Assembly: GCA_037042915.1 (NCBI GenBank)
Contig: CM073198.1
Location: forward strand, 3,410,001-3,474,000
Direction of reading: 5' to 3'
Length of the DNA: 64,000 bases
Source: Auricularia sp. M13
Lineage: Eukaryota; Basidiomycota; Agaricomycetes; Auriculariales; Auriculariaceae
Shown in pieces: positions 21,101-33,087 of the stretch (positions are counted from its first letter, which is position 1; every line of letters begins with the position of its first letter). Below the pieces are notes generated by a model. The model did not search any database. It worked only from the letters and a program-made list of their open reading frames with translations, and was not told the DNA's origin. The position numbers and the translations under genes are program-made.

Positions 21101-23190
21101 GGACAGGCGCGCCTTGCAGTTGCTGAACACCCTCGCGCGCACGCACGCCTCCTGGCCCTGCGGGTAGTCGCGCGAGAGCGCGGCGAGCACGAAGCAGCAC
21201 ATCGCGCGGTGCTCGCTGTCGTTCGAGATCATCAGATAGCCCGGCGTGTCGACCTGCTGGAGCACGTTCGCGAAGTACTGGAAGCCGTTGCCGTTGAGCA
21301 GGTCGACCTGGCACGACTTGTCGACCGCCAGTATGCGCGTCCAGATGAAGATGAGTACGGGCCGCAGCTCGACGGCGGGTGCCTGCAGCAGCTTCTGCAC
21401 GTACGGGTAAATTCCGATCGTCAGGGCCAGGTTGACCGCCCACGGGCCGAGGTCGACGAATTGCGAGAGCAGGATGAGCGCGCGCAGGCGGTGTGTGTGC
21501 GAGAGCAGAACCTGCAGCAGGATGGGCAGCTGCGCGGGCGGGCGGCGCGGGACGAGGTAGCCGTGGCCCTCGGGCAGCTTGGCCTCGGCTTCGCGCTGGG
21601 CGAGCGCTTTGGCGCGCTCGGCGAGAGTCCCGCGGTTCTTCTCAGGCGGGTCTGCGGCCTCAGGCGGCAATGAGTGAGGCCCAACCTTCGTGAGCGCATC
21701 GCCGCCGCGCGTCAGCCAGACCTCGAATGCAGTTAGATTCTGCTCAAAGAACTTGCTGGGCTGGTACGTGTACGTGTGCGCGGGCGGCGGCGCGTTGGTC
21801 GGCGGCGCCAGCGGGCTCGGCTTCTGTGAGTTCTTTTCGGCTAGCAGTTGCGGGAGCTGCTTGATCACGCCGTCCACCGCCAGGTCCCACGACGCCCACA
21901 GCGGATGCGTGTTCGTCGGTGGGAGAGGGGGGTAGGTATGCGGCGTGCACTGATAGCACTTCATGACCCGCTCCGCAAGCAAGAAATTCCGGAACAGAGC
22001 AGCCACGAGCAAGTCCTGACGATACAGCCTTCTGAACACGTGCCGGGGGAAAGTCGTCCAGGCGATGGTGTCAGTAATGGCGATAAAAATCCAGTTCAGC
22101 TCGCCCAGGGGAGTGCGGCGGTCTTTGATGTCTCCAGGGACACGAAGAACCTCTTCCGCGGTGACATCGGAGGGTAATTGGTTGTGCAATGCAAAGAAAC
22201 GCAGGGCCACTTCCATGGGAGATGTCAGACAGGACGTGAACAGGTCGGCCGGCAGTTCGGGACACATCGGCAACGTCTCGTTAGCTTTGCAGGCTGCCAG
22301 CTGGATCGAGTCGAGGAACGGAAAATAACTGTCGTCTTCGGGCTCGGCTGGTCGCTCGGGATGTCTGCGGGCCTCCTCGGCTTTGCGCTCTGCATGCTTG
22401 CGAGCCTCTTCGTCCTTGCGCTCCGCGAACCTGATGAAGTTATCGAGAAGGTTGCCAGCAGCGGAGCATTCCCAGATATAGATGCACGGCGAGCCGAGCA
22501 GACCCTGTAGTTCCTGAAGCGAGACCGGGATGTATTGCGAATAGTTCTTGTTGAACACCCAGAGTTCGCCTGCGCGAAATGTTGATAGGCATACGATCAT
22601 GACGAGCGCGAATGACACGTACCGGACGGTGTCGGCTTTGGGACGCCATGGCCATTGTAGTAGAACAACGCGCGCTCCTCCTTGGCCAGCCTTCTGAGCT
22701 GTGTGCAGAATTTGCGGGTGTCCTCGATGGAGGGGTCGAGATAGGGCTTGTACTTGATGCGCGGGTTGAGCGCCTCGAACTGCTGGTGCAGGTTGGTGCC
22801 TATGGCCTCGAGCGCCTTGCTGGACGGCATCGTGTGGGGATCGACCCAGCATTCGAGCACGGCGCACGGGTTGGTCTTGACCACGTCCGGCGGGTCGACC
22901 TCGACGTTGAGGCAGAGCACGAGCGCGGCGTTGGTCGTCTTGAGCTTGTCGCGCAGCCGCCACGGGCTCATCTTGGGCATGCCGGGGCTCGGCGGCGACG
23001 GGTTGCCGCAGGACGTGTGGCGCTTGGCGGACCATACGGGCACCATGGGCATGAGGTCCGGGAACGAGCCCGCCGACGCGACGTGCCTGTCCTGGTACTC
23101 GGTGCTATCGTCATCGTCGTCGTCGTGCGAGCCGGTGGACGAGCGCGCTTTCGCGTGGCCATGGTCCCAGCCGTTCAAGCCCGCAGTCAT
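18114..23190 (-). CDS. KOG1: TORC1 subunit Kog1/raptor
   Basis: Nine exons, complement(join(18114..18429, 18483..18605, 18661..18887, 18927..19144, 19192..19316, 19363..19486, 19536..19644, 19694..22569, 22623..23190)), give 1,561 residues in phase. The N-terminal raptor domain is caspase-like. It includes [40 protein letters not shown] with the His position, and SPCIYIWECSAAG with the Cys position. HEAT-type helices follow (LSRDYPQGQEACV, HWAALCIALMWDQND, SPEVRAAALYALSTFLGA), then a Ser/Thr/Gln-rich linker. The C-terminal WD40 propeller starts near FDWATEYFTEPQMR and includes TPWDRSVVSL, VWDWSKRKLLHQF, GSADGHVRLYRNYDP, GTIRLWDIRG and ELLYGVGGADGAIRI. Raptor recruits substrates to TOR in nutrient signalling. 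Seven small exons carry the propeller while one 2.9-kb exon carries the middle. Its ATG lies 147 bp from that of CSN2. Confidence 0.96.
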
Positions 23191-23337
23191 TGTGCTGGCG
23201 TGGGCGGCGCGGACCGTGAGACTCAGACTGACAGTGGGCGGCCACGGAGACTCTTACCGGACTCAGCGGTCGGAGTCCCAGTGCGCGGTCTTGTCCTCCA
23301 GCCACAACTTGAACTCAAGCCCCCGCTCCACGCAACC
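23191..23337. promoter_or_regulatory. short divergent promoter of KOG1 and CSN2
   Basis: Only 147 bp separate the two start codons, so core promoter elements for both strands must lie here or inside the first exons. Confidence 0.6.
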
Positions 23338-25324
23338 ATGGATGACGATGATGCCGATTACATGCAGGCCGATGACGAGGTAATATATATTTTCATGGCA
23401 AGGAAATATTATTGAGTGTACAATTCAGGACTACGACTTTGATTATTCGGATGGTGGCGACGACCAAGAAGAGGGTGGCAGCGCCGATGTCGAGAACCAA
23501 TACTACACCGCCAAGGGTACATTCTAGGCCTTGGCAGTCGTGCAGGACGCTCACAGCTCGCAGCGCTCAAGGACGACGACCCCGAGAAGGCATTGAAGGC
23601 GTTCAAAGCGATAGTGGACGCCGAGAAGGAGAAAGGCGATTGGTGCGTCGCCTGTGCCCCGCCTACACGCCCTCAACGCGCTCACATCGCACGCAGGGGA
23701 TTCAAGGCACTCAAGCAGTCGACAAAGCTGCTGTACCTGCGTCTGCACCGGCCGCAGGACGCCCTCGCCACATACACCCAGCTGCTCACGTACACCAAGT
23801 CCGCTGTCACGCGCAACTACTCCGAAAAGTCCATCAACGGCATCCTCGACTACGTCGGCGGCGCCTCCAAGACGGGGGCCATCAAGACCCAGAATGTCGA
23901 CGTTGACATCCTCGAGAAGTTCTACGAGGCCACGCGTGCTGCCCTGGGCGAGTCCAAGAACGACGTAAGCCTCCGTTTCTTGCCACGCTCGCTCAGTTAT
24001 CTAACTTCGTCTCCTTTGAAGCGAATGTTGATCAAGACGAACCTGAAGCTTGCCAAGTTATGGCTTGACAGGAAAGAGTACGGCAGGTTGGGGAAGGTTA
24101 GTTGCGGTTCGGCTTGACTGCTTTCGTCAGAGCCCCTGACACTCGTCACAGATTCTCAAAGACTTGCATGCCGCTACACAACTCTCGGGCGACGGCGGCA
24201 TCGAGGACCAAGCTCGTGGCACGCAACTGCTGGAGATTTACGCCCTCGAAATCCAGATGTACAACGAGACGCGCAACTACAAGAAGCTGAAGGTTTGTTC
24301 TCACCTCACTACTCCTCTCTCTGAATAATCGCTTACATGGTGAGCAGGAGATCTACAACGCAGCATCCGATGTCAATTCTGCCATCTCGCACCCTCGAAT
24401 CATGGGCGTCATCAAGGAGTGCGGCGGCAAGATGTGGATGGGCGAGAGTATGTACACATTCCTTGCTGGGTGCCGAAGCTCAACGATGCGCAGAGCAATG
24501 GGGTCGCGCGTCGCTTGACTTCTTCCAGTCTTTCCACAGCTACGACGAGGCGGGATCGCCGCAGCGAATCCAGGTCCTCAAGTATCTTGTGCTTGCCAAC
24601 ATGTTGATGGGCAGCGAGGTCAATCCTTTCGACAGCCAGGAGACAAAACCGTATGTAGCACCTCCAGCATTCTTCGCAATGTGTTAACCTACCTTGGATT
24701 TATAGGTACAAGAGTGACCCCCAAATCACCGCCATGACAGACCTCGTCGATGCCTATCAACGACGAGAAGTCCATGAGGCCGAAAAGATTCTGAAGAGTA
24801 CGACTTATGCGTTCCCGTCACGTTCTTGCCTCTAAACGAGGCGCCTTGCTTTGCAGACAACCGCGCGACAATCATGGACGACCCTTTCATCCGTTCATAC
24901 ATTGGCGACCTGCTGCGAAGTTTGCGCACACAATACTTGATCGACCTCATCAAGCCTTACAACCGTTTGGAGATTTCGTTCCTTGCTCAGCAATTGAACG
25001 TGGACAAAGACGAGGTGGAGGAGCTGCTCGTCGGGCTCATCCTCGAGGGCCGCGTTGAAGGGCGGATCGACCAGACGACCATGCGTCTCGAACTTGCCGA
25101 CCGACAGTATGTCTCAATAAACTCCGCTCTAGATCCTGTGAAACTGACTGCCATGGTACAGTCAAAGTCTGGAGAAGAGACGGTATGTCGCGCTCGAGCA
25201 GTGGGTCGATGCCCTGGAAGGCGTGCACAGCGCCGTTCTCTCCAAGATCAGCTCTGGGCGCGTCGGTGCGGAGGGCATGGCCTACGGCATGGGCGGCTCG
25301 TTCATCGAAGAGCGCGCCTGGTGA
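23338..25324 (+). CDS. CSN2: COP9 signalosome subunit 2
   Basis: Eleven exons, join(23338..23379, 23429..23516, 23564..23642, 23697..23964, 24022..24096, 24152..24292, 24348..24447, 24494..24650, 24706..24797, 24857..25106, 25162..25324), give 484 residues. The acidic start [20 protein letters not shown] is followed by [20 protein letters not shown], both typical of CSN2. The helical repeat region includes [15 protein letters not shown] and [17 protein letters not shown]. Later come [20 protein letters not shown] and the PCI/winged-helix segment [20 protein letters not shown]. It ends [19 protein letters not shown]2 is a scaffold of the COP9 signalosome, which removes Nedd8 from cullins. In two introns the first CAG breaks phase and a second acceptor a few bases on restores it (for example CAG at 23561-23563). 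Confidence 0.95.
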
Positions 25325-26056
25325 TGAATTCGCACGCTCAACGTTGTTCACTGTCGTCGTACTCAATCGTTTCGTGCTGTGCAGTCCCGTATGCTTTCGC
25401 GATTCCTACAAACATACTTCATTATCATTGCAACTTCTGGCCACTTTAGGAGCCAGTTTCTTGGGAACGTTCTGTATCCTGTGTCCGCTGCGCGACGGAA
25501 GTGCAGAATTTGCGGCGGAGCCGGCACTGCTGTACACTGCTGTACTATGGATCGGAACACATGTGCGAATCGCCGAATTGGGGTGGATGCGCATCTCAAG
25601 CTTCTTCCTCCGCCAACTTTTGGCTTGCATCTTGACGCGTCGGATGGCATCCGCCCTACCCCCGTTACACCCCTATTGCTTGCACGTCGATCCCTAGGCT
25701 TCGGATGAGTGTACATGCATTCCCAGGACCGGAAAGTCCTGCAAATGGCTGGGAAACGCCAATTGTATGGCCTCTGAGATACATCGAGCTTATTGAGCTC
25801 TCCGCGGCGCGGCGCAACTGCGCAGACCCGACCGCTTGGTTTATTAGTGCTGGTCATTGGCATCTGTTGATCCCACTCAGTATTTGATGCAACAGCCCCG
25901 TCACAGTCGCCTAAGCGGGTGTCAGTGACCGTCGGTGCTTATGATGATGTGCGGCGCTGTGTGTTCTCGTTCCGTGGACTTGCGCCTTGTCTCCTTCGCT
26001 TTCGCCTTCGTTTTTCGCCTTTCCACCTTTTCTAATCTTTTCCCCGGCTGGCAAGG
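25325..26056. other. intergenic, no gene seen
   Basis: This is the CSN2 3' region and the upstream region of the DUF6533 gene. A pyrimidine-rich block (about 25970-26045) precedes the ATG at 26057. Confidence 0.5.
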
Positions 26057-27465
26057 ATGGTGTCGTCCGCGACGACGCTTGCTACTCAGATCTTTTCCTC
26101 GCGCTACATCTCCGGTGCGTGCTTTCCGCCGCCACCGTGCCCGAGACTGAAGCATGGCTAGCTGTTGGATATGTCGTCCTGCTGTGGGATACGCTACTCA
26201 TACTGCCCGACGAGATCGAGCGCGTGTGGAGGGGCGGCATCTCGCTTGCAAAGCTCGCCTACCTCGTCAACCACTACGTGACCATTGTCATTCTCACCGT
26301 GCTCGTGCATGGTACGCCACCTCCCGTCACACTCGCAACTGCGAGTGTCTTACTGCTTGCAGCGTTCAGCGGACTGTCAGAAATGCGCATGTCGAAGCAG
26401 GTGCAACGCTCCGAGTCTCTGCTGCCCGTGCAGCACGGCACTAATCCCACAACAGTTTTGCTCAGACGTAACCTCTCTCGGCCTTGCGGGCGGTGTCATC
26501 TCGCTCGGCATCGCAAACTGTGCGCATCGAACTTTGATCTCATTGTGGCGTCCGAGTTGACCGCGGTCCGTCAATCGTAGATCTTGTCCTGCTGCAAGTC
26601 TGGCAGCTGTGGGAACAGCGCGCGGGCATCCGTCTGCTGCTCACGCTGGGATGGGGCATCTCGTACAGCGTAACGCTTATCGTCGCGTGCATGGTCATCG
26701 TGGATCTCTACTGTCAGTTTGCACTATCGCTCGTTTTGGCTTTGGCTTTCTGGGGAAGAAGCTGATTGCAGATGGTGATGTGCAGCTGTTGTTGAATTCG
26801 TCCCTGCTTTCAACATCTGCGGCCTCTCGCACATCCCTGGCCTTGTTCGTGTCATATGGGCGAGCCCTGTACGTCGTTGTCGTCCATCGTGGCGTTTGTG
26901 TGGCTAACTCAGCTTTCTCAGATCGTCTACGAAGTTATCGTGTTCTCCTTTACGGTCTTCAATGCCATTGACCGTCCGCGCCCTGCCGACGTCTCCCTTG
27001 CATCGTCACTGTACAGAGACGGTGTTCTGTATTTCGTCACATTGTCCAGTAAGTAACAGGCCAATGTGGTACCTACAGCGCTAATCGAGGGATTTCCTCT
27101 AGTCCTACGGATATTAAACCTAGTCATTACCTCGATCTCTCCGACACCTTTCGTGCATGTTGGATCCACGTACGCAATGGCCTTCCCCTCATCTCATCCT
27201 GCTCATACTCTCACACTCTTGCAGGCTCATTTGGGAATGCAACACCGTAGCGCTTAACCGCCTCATCCTCAACCAGCGCGTGCCGCTGCCCAAGGCAGAC
27301 GACCGCGATATCGAGTACGAAATGTTCGGCTCCTCAGCCGGCGGCTTCCAGCGTGTACACTCCACCGCGCTGTCGATGGACACGCTGAAAACCAAGAACG
27401 GCATGGACACCACGAGGAGCAAAAGCGGCTTCTCGACCTTCTCCGACGACGCGACTTTGCATTGA
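26057..27465 (+). CDS. DUF6533-type seven-helix membrane protein
   Basis: Nine exons, join(26057..26114, 26153..26311, 26363..26400, 26456..26519, 26581..26712, 26786..26868, 26922..27048, 27079..27169, 27225..27465), give 330 residues. The N-terminal helix and DUF6533-like signature read YVVLLWDTLLILPDEIERVW, then GGISLAKLAYLVNHYV. About seven hydrophobic helices follow, including VTSLGLAGGVISLGIANYLV, LLLTLGWGISYSVTLIVACM, VYEVIVFSFTVFNAI and PLVLRILNLVITS. The tail after LIWECNTVALNRLILNQR is soluble and Ser/Thr-rich. These proteins form large families in Agaricomycetes; their function is not known. The first intron I read is only 38 bp. Splice sites fit throughout, but small exons make single junctions less certain. 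Confidence 0.8.
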
Positions 27466-27911
27466 CACGACCCGCACGACCCCACGGACATATCTGGCCC
27501 TGTAGCATTTGTACCGCACTTGGACTCTGACCGATCTGAACGCTTTCCCGCCTCGCTATCCTCTGCCAGCCTCGTCCCTCCTGCACATGCAAAACTTTGC
27601 GCTGTCTCGCGACCGCACCTCACTTTATTTATCCTCTAACCGCATATCAATTTTGTATCTATGAGCACTGGTGCACATACTAATTCCAGACTCTGCGCAT
27701 TTCCCATAGGTGGCGGAGGTAACTCGTCCAAAAAAAAGGTGTTCTGATCTCGGACTGCGCCGAGGATATGTCCAGGGTCCTTGCTACCCTTGGCGTTCGA
27801 AATTACGCGCTCGATCACGCGCCTGTCCATACATATCCGACGATGTCACTGGCTGCTTATTCGTCAGCTCCGCGCTAGTCGCTTACTCCTGGCCTTCATC
27901 GAGTGCGCGCA
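27466..27911. other. intergenic, no gene seen
   Basis: This is the 3' region of the DUF6533 gene and the promoter of the MFS permease. No open frame has recognisable content. Confidence 0.5.
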
Positions 27912-29913
27912 ATGGAGGACAAGAACGAGAAGAACGAGCCAGAGCTCCACGAGACCGTTCGAGTCGTGGACGACGACTTCCGTGCGGCCGCGCAGCCCGG
28001 GCAAGCTGCCACTGACAGGTGCGGCCCGCGCTCTCGTCTGATCGTGTGTGTTGGAGCCCGCTTGGCTAATTCTCTTTGCGCCTGGTAGGTACGGCAATGC
28101 GCTCGTGCAGTTCGACGCGGCGGCCGAAGCGCGTCTGCGGCTGAAGATCGACTTCTACATTGTTCCCACCGTCGCGTTGCTATACCTCTTCTGCTTTATC
28201 GACCGTGCCAACATTGGGTACGCGTGTCATATATATTTTTGCGAGACGCAGCTCACACGCGTGGGCAGCAACGCACGACTAGCAGGACTCGAGGCCGACC
28301 TCCACCTGAAAGGTTACGACTACAACACGCTCCTGACGATCTTCTACATATCCTACATCATTATGGAGATACCTTCCAATATGTTGTGCAAATGGGTCGG
28401 TCCTGGCTGGTTTCTGCCGGCAACCACGCTCGGCTTTGGCGTGTGCTCTGTCTGCACGGCTTTCGTGCACAATTTGGCGCAAGCCTCTGGCGTGCGGTTC
28501 TTACTTGGTGCGCATCTACAATCTCTTCCTTCAGCGCGTAGAGATGCCGGTGCTGAGACCAAGGCAGGGGTGTTCGAGGCGGGCATGGTGAGTACATCAT
28601 GCCACAAACATCTCCCCATTTTGTCTTAGACCGCCCTCTGAGAATTTCGGCGGCGGCTAATAGCTAGCTGCCATAATCTGAGTCATCCGTGAATTGGACG
28701 GAGTGTACTTATCCGCTGACAGAATAGCTGGCTTTGCGGCCGTTCGCACGTGTTTGCAGAGGGTGGAAGCGCTTCATTTCAACCGCTGGACCTACGTTTA
28801 TGATATTAAAGACTTACGTTCGCCTTCTGACAGTTGCCTGGCGTGGCCTACTATCTCAGCCGCTGGTACCGCCGCAGTGAGCTCGCATTTCGACTATCCT
28901 TGGTACGCTCATGCGAAGCAACCGGTTTATAAAAACTGACCGTGCTCAAGTACATCGTCATGGCGCCCTTGGCTGGCGCCTTTGGGGGCCTTTTGGCTTC
29001 CGCCATACTGAATCTCTCTCACTTCGGAGGTTTGAAGGACTGGCGGATGATTTTTGCCATTGAGGGTATCATTACTTGCGGGCTCTCGCTCATCGGTTTC
29101 CTCACATTGACCGATCGCCCGGAAACGGCAAGATGGCTCACCCCGGAGGAGAAAGTTCTCGCCATAGCTCGCGTCAAGTCAGAGCGTATCGGCGCCACCG
29201 AGTTGCTCGACAAGCTGGACGTCCCCAAAATACTTCTCGGAATATTCAGTCCGGTCACGGTGGCGACGTCGTTCATCTTTCTGCTGAACAACGTCACAGT
29301 GCAGGGCCTGGCGTTCTTTCTCCCTACGATCGTGAAGACGATCTACCCGGACAAATCCGTCATTTTCCAGCAGCTGCACACAGTCCCGCCTTACGTCGTC
29401 GGCGCGTTCTTCACGATCTTCTTCCCGTTCTTGAGCTGGCACTACGACAGGCGCACGATATTTCTCATTGCTGCAGTGCCGCTCGTGATGATAGGCTACA
29501 TCATGTTTCTGGCCTCGACCGACCCGCAGGTCCGCTATGGCGCGACCTTCCTCATTGCGAGCGGCGCCTTTTCGTACGGCGCGATATGCAACGCGCAGGT
29601 CTCTGCGAACGTAGTCTCCGATACGGCGCGCTCGTCTGCAATTGGGATGAACGTGATGTTCGGCAACATCGGCGGCCTTGTGTCCACTTGGTCGTTCTTG
29701 CCTTTCGACGGCCCCGACTTCCATATCGGCAACGGCTTGAACCTTGCGACGGCGAGCACGACGCTTGTCATCGCTCTGCTGCTGTTGTTCTGGATGATTG
29801 CAGACAACAAGAAGAGATCGAGACGTGATGTCGATGCGGAGCTTGCTGGCCTTGACGAGAAACGCATTCAGGACCTGGATTGGCGCCATCCTGCGTTCCT
29901 GTGGCGGCCGTAG
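27912..29913 (+). CDS. MFS anion:cation symporter, Dal5/Tna1-like permease
   Basis: Six exons, join(27912..28018, 28089..28217, 28269..28507, 28568..28587, 28834..28902, 28951..29913), give 508 residues. The cytoplasmic N-terminus is acidic. Helix 1 ends FIDRANIGNARLAGLEADL, a motif of the allantoate/nicotinate permease group. Then come SYIIMEIPSNMLCKWVGPGW, VRFLLGVFEAGMLPGVAYYL with SRWYRRSELAFR, DWRMIFAIEGIITCGLS and FLTLTDRPETARWLTPEE. The second half has VTVQGLAFFLPTIVKTIYP and GYIMFLASTDPQVRYGA. Twelve helices are expected. Substrates in this group include allantoate, ureidosuccinate, nicotinate and other organic anions; which one here cannot be told. One exon is only 20 nt and the intron after it is 246 bp; both are supported by phase and by the conserved FEAGMLPG motif they rebuild. 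Confidence 0.9.
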
Positions 29914-30808
29914 TGACTATTATCATGGGAATGCATGATGTGGACAATAAATTGGCATTTGGAAACTCAATGCTCACGTTGTCCAGCACTTGAAGGCAAA
30001 AACAAAGAGACACTCCGAATCTGTGAGTCTCAGAACGACGATGTCGAATTGGAAGCTGCATCCCGATGCGTATCACGTGACCTGTCTGCAGTAGAGACGC
30101 GCACGTGACCAATACCCGATCTCGTGTTTTGCAAGCTGTCGCTTCTCTTGGAGAACGGCCTGCCGGTAGTCAAGTCACTTAACTATTTCAGGGCAGTCTC
30201 TACATTTCCATAGCCGTACCCAGGTCCCAATGCGCTGCGGACTGCGACGCCGTCAGAATGTGGGATCAAAGAGATCGCCGCCCTGCAATAAATCTCGCAG
30301 CTCATCATTTACATACGACAATCTGCCGTTCCTCGTCGATGGATTCAACTCGTAATCGCATCCCGAACTCGCCGAACCCGACTCTACATATCGCATTCGA
30401 CATGTGGACCCAGACATCGTCAACACCAGGCACTCTCGCGCAACACGAATGTGAGTATAACGTTCCTGCTGCAAGCATAGGCAAAAAGTACGTGCAGAGG
30501 CCCAAAACAGGGCCCGGTTGGCGAGCAAGGAATCTGTCCCGCGAAGCCGGGAAGACGCTGAGGCCCCGTTTGACTGTGAAATTGGCAATGCATAGTTTCA
30601 CCCGTCACGCGTCAAGCCGTATGCGCATGCCATGTTTTGACTCATTCTGGGGAGGTTGCGACTCAGGTGGTGGTGGGAGGAAGGAAGAGTCGATACATAC
30701 GGTTCCGCGCTGACTTTCAATGCGTGACTCCAGATCGGTCCGAGACTACATCATCGTCATCCGAATCGTCTAGCAATCACTATCCTAACCCAGCTCTTGA
30801 CCGTAACA
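29914..30808. other. intergenic, no gene seen
   Basis: Nearly 0.9 kb with short open frames on both strands and no recognisable product. It includes the promoter of the GTPase gene. Confidence 0.5.
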
Positions 30809-33021
30809 ATGCCGCGTCGCATTCCCGCCTCGATACGGAAGAAGAAGGCCAAACTTCAGCTTGCGCGCGCCGTGAAGCGCGGCGACGAGCCCGAGCCGGA
30901 GCCGCCCCGATTCCGACCGCGCAACAGAGTGACGCGCCGCCATAATCCAAATCATAGCGCCGCGGAGAAGCTCGAGAGCGCATTCATCAAGCTCGACAGG
31001 GACTTCCTCGAGCAGGGCAAGCTTCGTGCCGCGCAATGCGTGCTGCGGCGTCCGATCCCGCCTGAGCTCGCTGCGCCACCCGCCGAAATCGTCGAGCCGT
31101 CCAGCGACAAGCCTTTATCTTGTCCCAAACGTCCCAAGGTACGTCTTACACTGGTTTTGCTGCCTCTAGCTAAAGGCGGCACGTAGTGGCATTATGAAGA
31201 TACGAAGGAGATGGTGGAGAAGAACGAAGAAGGCCAGTTCAAGAAATGGCTAGCAGATACAGACGAGCGGCTGCGCCAATGGCTCGAAGCCTCGCACGCA
31301 CCATCGGGGGAGGGCTCCCACTGGGGGCCAAGCTATTACGAGCGCAATTTGGAAGTTTGGCGACAGCTGTACGTATACGGTTTCACACTTCCTCGCGTGC
31401 TGACGATCGCATATGCAGATGGCGTGTCACTGAAATTTCTGACATTCTCGTCGTCCTGCTCGACTCGCGACTGCCATTGCTGCACTACCCGCCGTCTCTG
31501 CAGACATACCTTGCTACTCTGCGCCCGGCCTCCAAGATCGTCCTCGTCCTCACAAAAGCCGACATATCCGGCCCAGAAGTTTGCGCATTGTGGGAGAGCT
31601 ACCTCCTCCATCACTTCCCTGGTGTAAGAGTCGTGACCGTGGAGAGCTACCGCGCGAAGCCCGCTGCTCAGGGGAGCGGCCGGCCAAGGTACGAGCCGCA
31701 CATTCCGCCAGAATCACTCAAGCAACTCGTGGATGCGCTTCACGAGGTGCATTCCGAGCTGTGCGCACCCCCTGCGGAGCTCAAGAGCCACCCCGACAAA
31801 TTGGCAGCCTGGAAGCCGCGCGTGAAGGCGGATGTGGATTGGAAACTGTTGTTGGCGCCGCAAAACGAGCGCGAGGTGAAGTTCCACACACTGAGTCATG
31901 ACGAACATGAAGATGGCAAGAACGACCAGTTCTTAACCATCGGGTTAATAGGTGAAGTCGTTCGCAATACTGAGAATAGAAAGCAAACTAACGAGGGGAA
32001 TAGGACAACCCAATGTCGGCAAATCGTCACTACTGAATGCGCTCTTTGGGGAACGCAAGGTAGGGTACATGGGGCCTCTGTCCGGATACCACTTACTCTG
32101 GCTGAACAGGTGAAAGCTTCAAAAACACCAGGCAAGACAAAGCATTTCCAAACGCTCTTTTGGACACCAGGTGCGTCCGTTCCGCTCCATCCCTCCATGC
32201 GCTATTGACAACGCAAACAGATATTCGCTTATGTGACTGCCCGGGCCTCGTCATGCCCAACTACACCCATCTTGAGCTGCAAGTACGTCCCGCACCTTCC
32301 ACGCTGCCAACCCCAATACCAACCCTTCACAAATAGGTTCTTTGCGGCATCCTTCCCATAGCGCGAATTCCGTCGCTCCCATCCTGCGTGCAGTTCGCGG
32401 CGGAAATTCTCCCTCTCGAACGAATACTCAACCTCACCCATCCGTCCGCGGCCGACCCCGTGCAGGAGGACAAGCGAACATGGCGTCCCGGGCAGCGGGA
32501 GCGGGTCGTTTCCTCGCACGCGGACGTCGGCGAGAAGTGGACGGCGATGGATATCATGACTGCTTTCGCGCTGAAAAATGGATGGGTGACGGCGCAGGCG
32601 GGGCGACCGGACGTCATGCGTGCGGGCAATGCTTGTGAGTTATCCGATTTTCCTTGTCCCATCTTGGAATAAGATGCTGACGGGTCGGGCAGTGATGCGC
32701 GCGCTTTCAGAGGGCCGCATACGGTGGGCGTTTAGACCACCTGGTGCGCAAGAATCGGAAGACGGCATATGGGTTGGCGAAAGTCATGGGGTGGCGGACA
32801 TGCATGCTCCATGGGACGGGCATCATAGTGGAGAGGACGAGGACGATAGGCCACATGACGAAGAAGATGGTTCTGATAGTGAGAGCTACGACGAAGATGA
32901 GGAGGAGGAAGAAGAGGACGAGGAGCCGAAAAAGCCACACGGACTTGGCGTCGGGCGATTCGGTGCGCTTTTGGAGGAAGAAGGCTCGGATGAGGGAGAT
33001 AGTGTACACAACTCGGAGTAA
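30809..33021 (+). CDS. GNL1: circularly permuted GTPase, GNL1/MMR1-HSR1 type
   Basis: Eight exons, join(30809..31138, 31187..31368, 31419..31951, 32004..32059, 32110..32170, 32221..32282, 32337..32634, 32693..33021), give 616 residues. The basic start MPRRIPASIRKKKAKLQL suits nucleolar or rRNA contact. The GTPase motifs come in permuted order: G4 as LVLTKAD, G1 as IGLIGQPNVGKSSLLNALFG, a G2 region in SKTPGKTKHFQT, and G3 as LCDCPGLVMP. Before them SDILVVLLDSRLPLLHYPPS fits the family's conserved start. The C-terminus is strongly acidic (runs of Asp and Glu). YlqF/GNL1-type GTPases act in late ribosome assembly; the human GNL1 role is less defined. LSG1 is a possible alternative, but the YERNLEVWRQLWRV stretch and the acidic end point to GNL1. 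It ends 66 bp before the next start. Confidence 0.9.
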
Positions 33022-33087
33022 TCTACAGATAGGAATTTTGTGTTGGACGCGCTTTCAATCTCCGCATCTTTCCCTCCCGCTCTCAAC

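Noticed and set aside
20582-21673. A 363-residue plus-strand open frame
   Set aside because: It is antisense to the KOG1 HEAT region, with Arg/Ala/Glu/Val-rich shadow composition and no motif.
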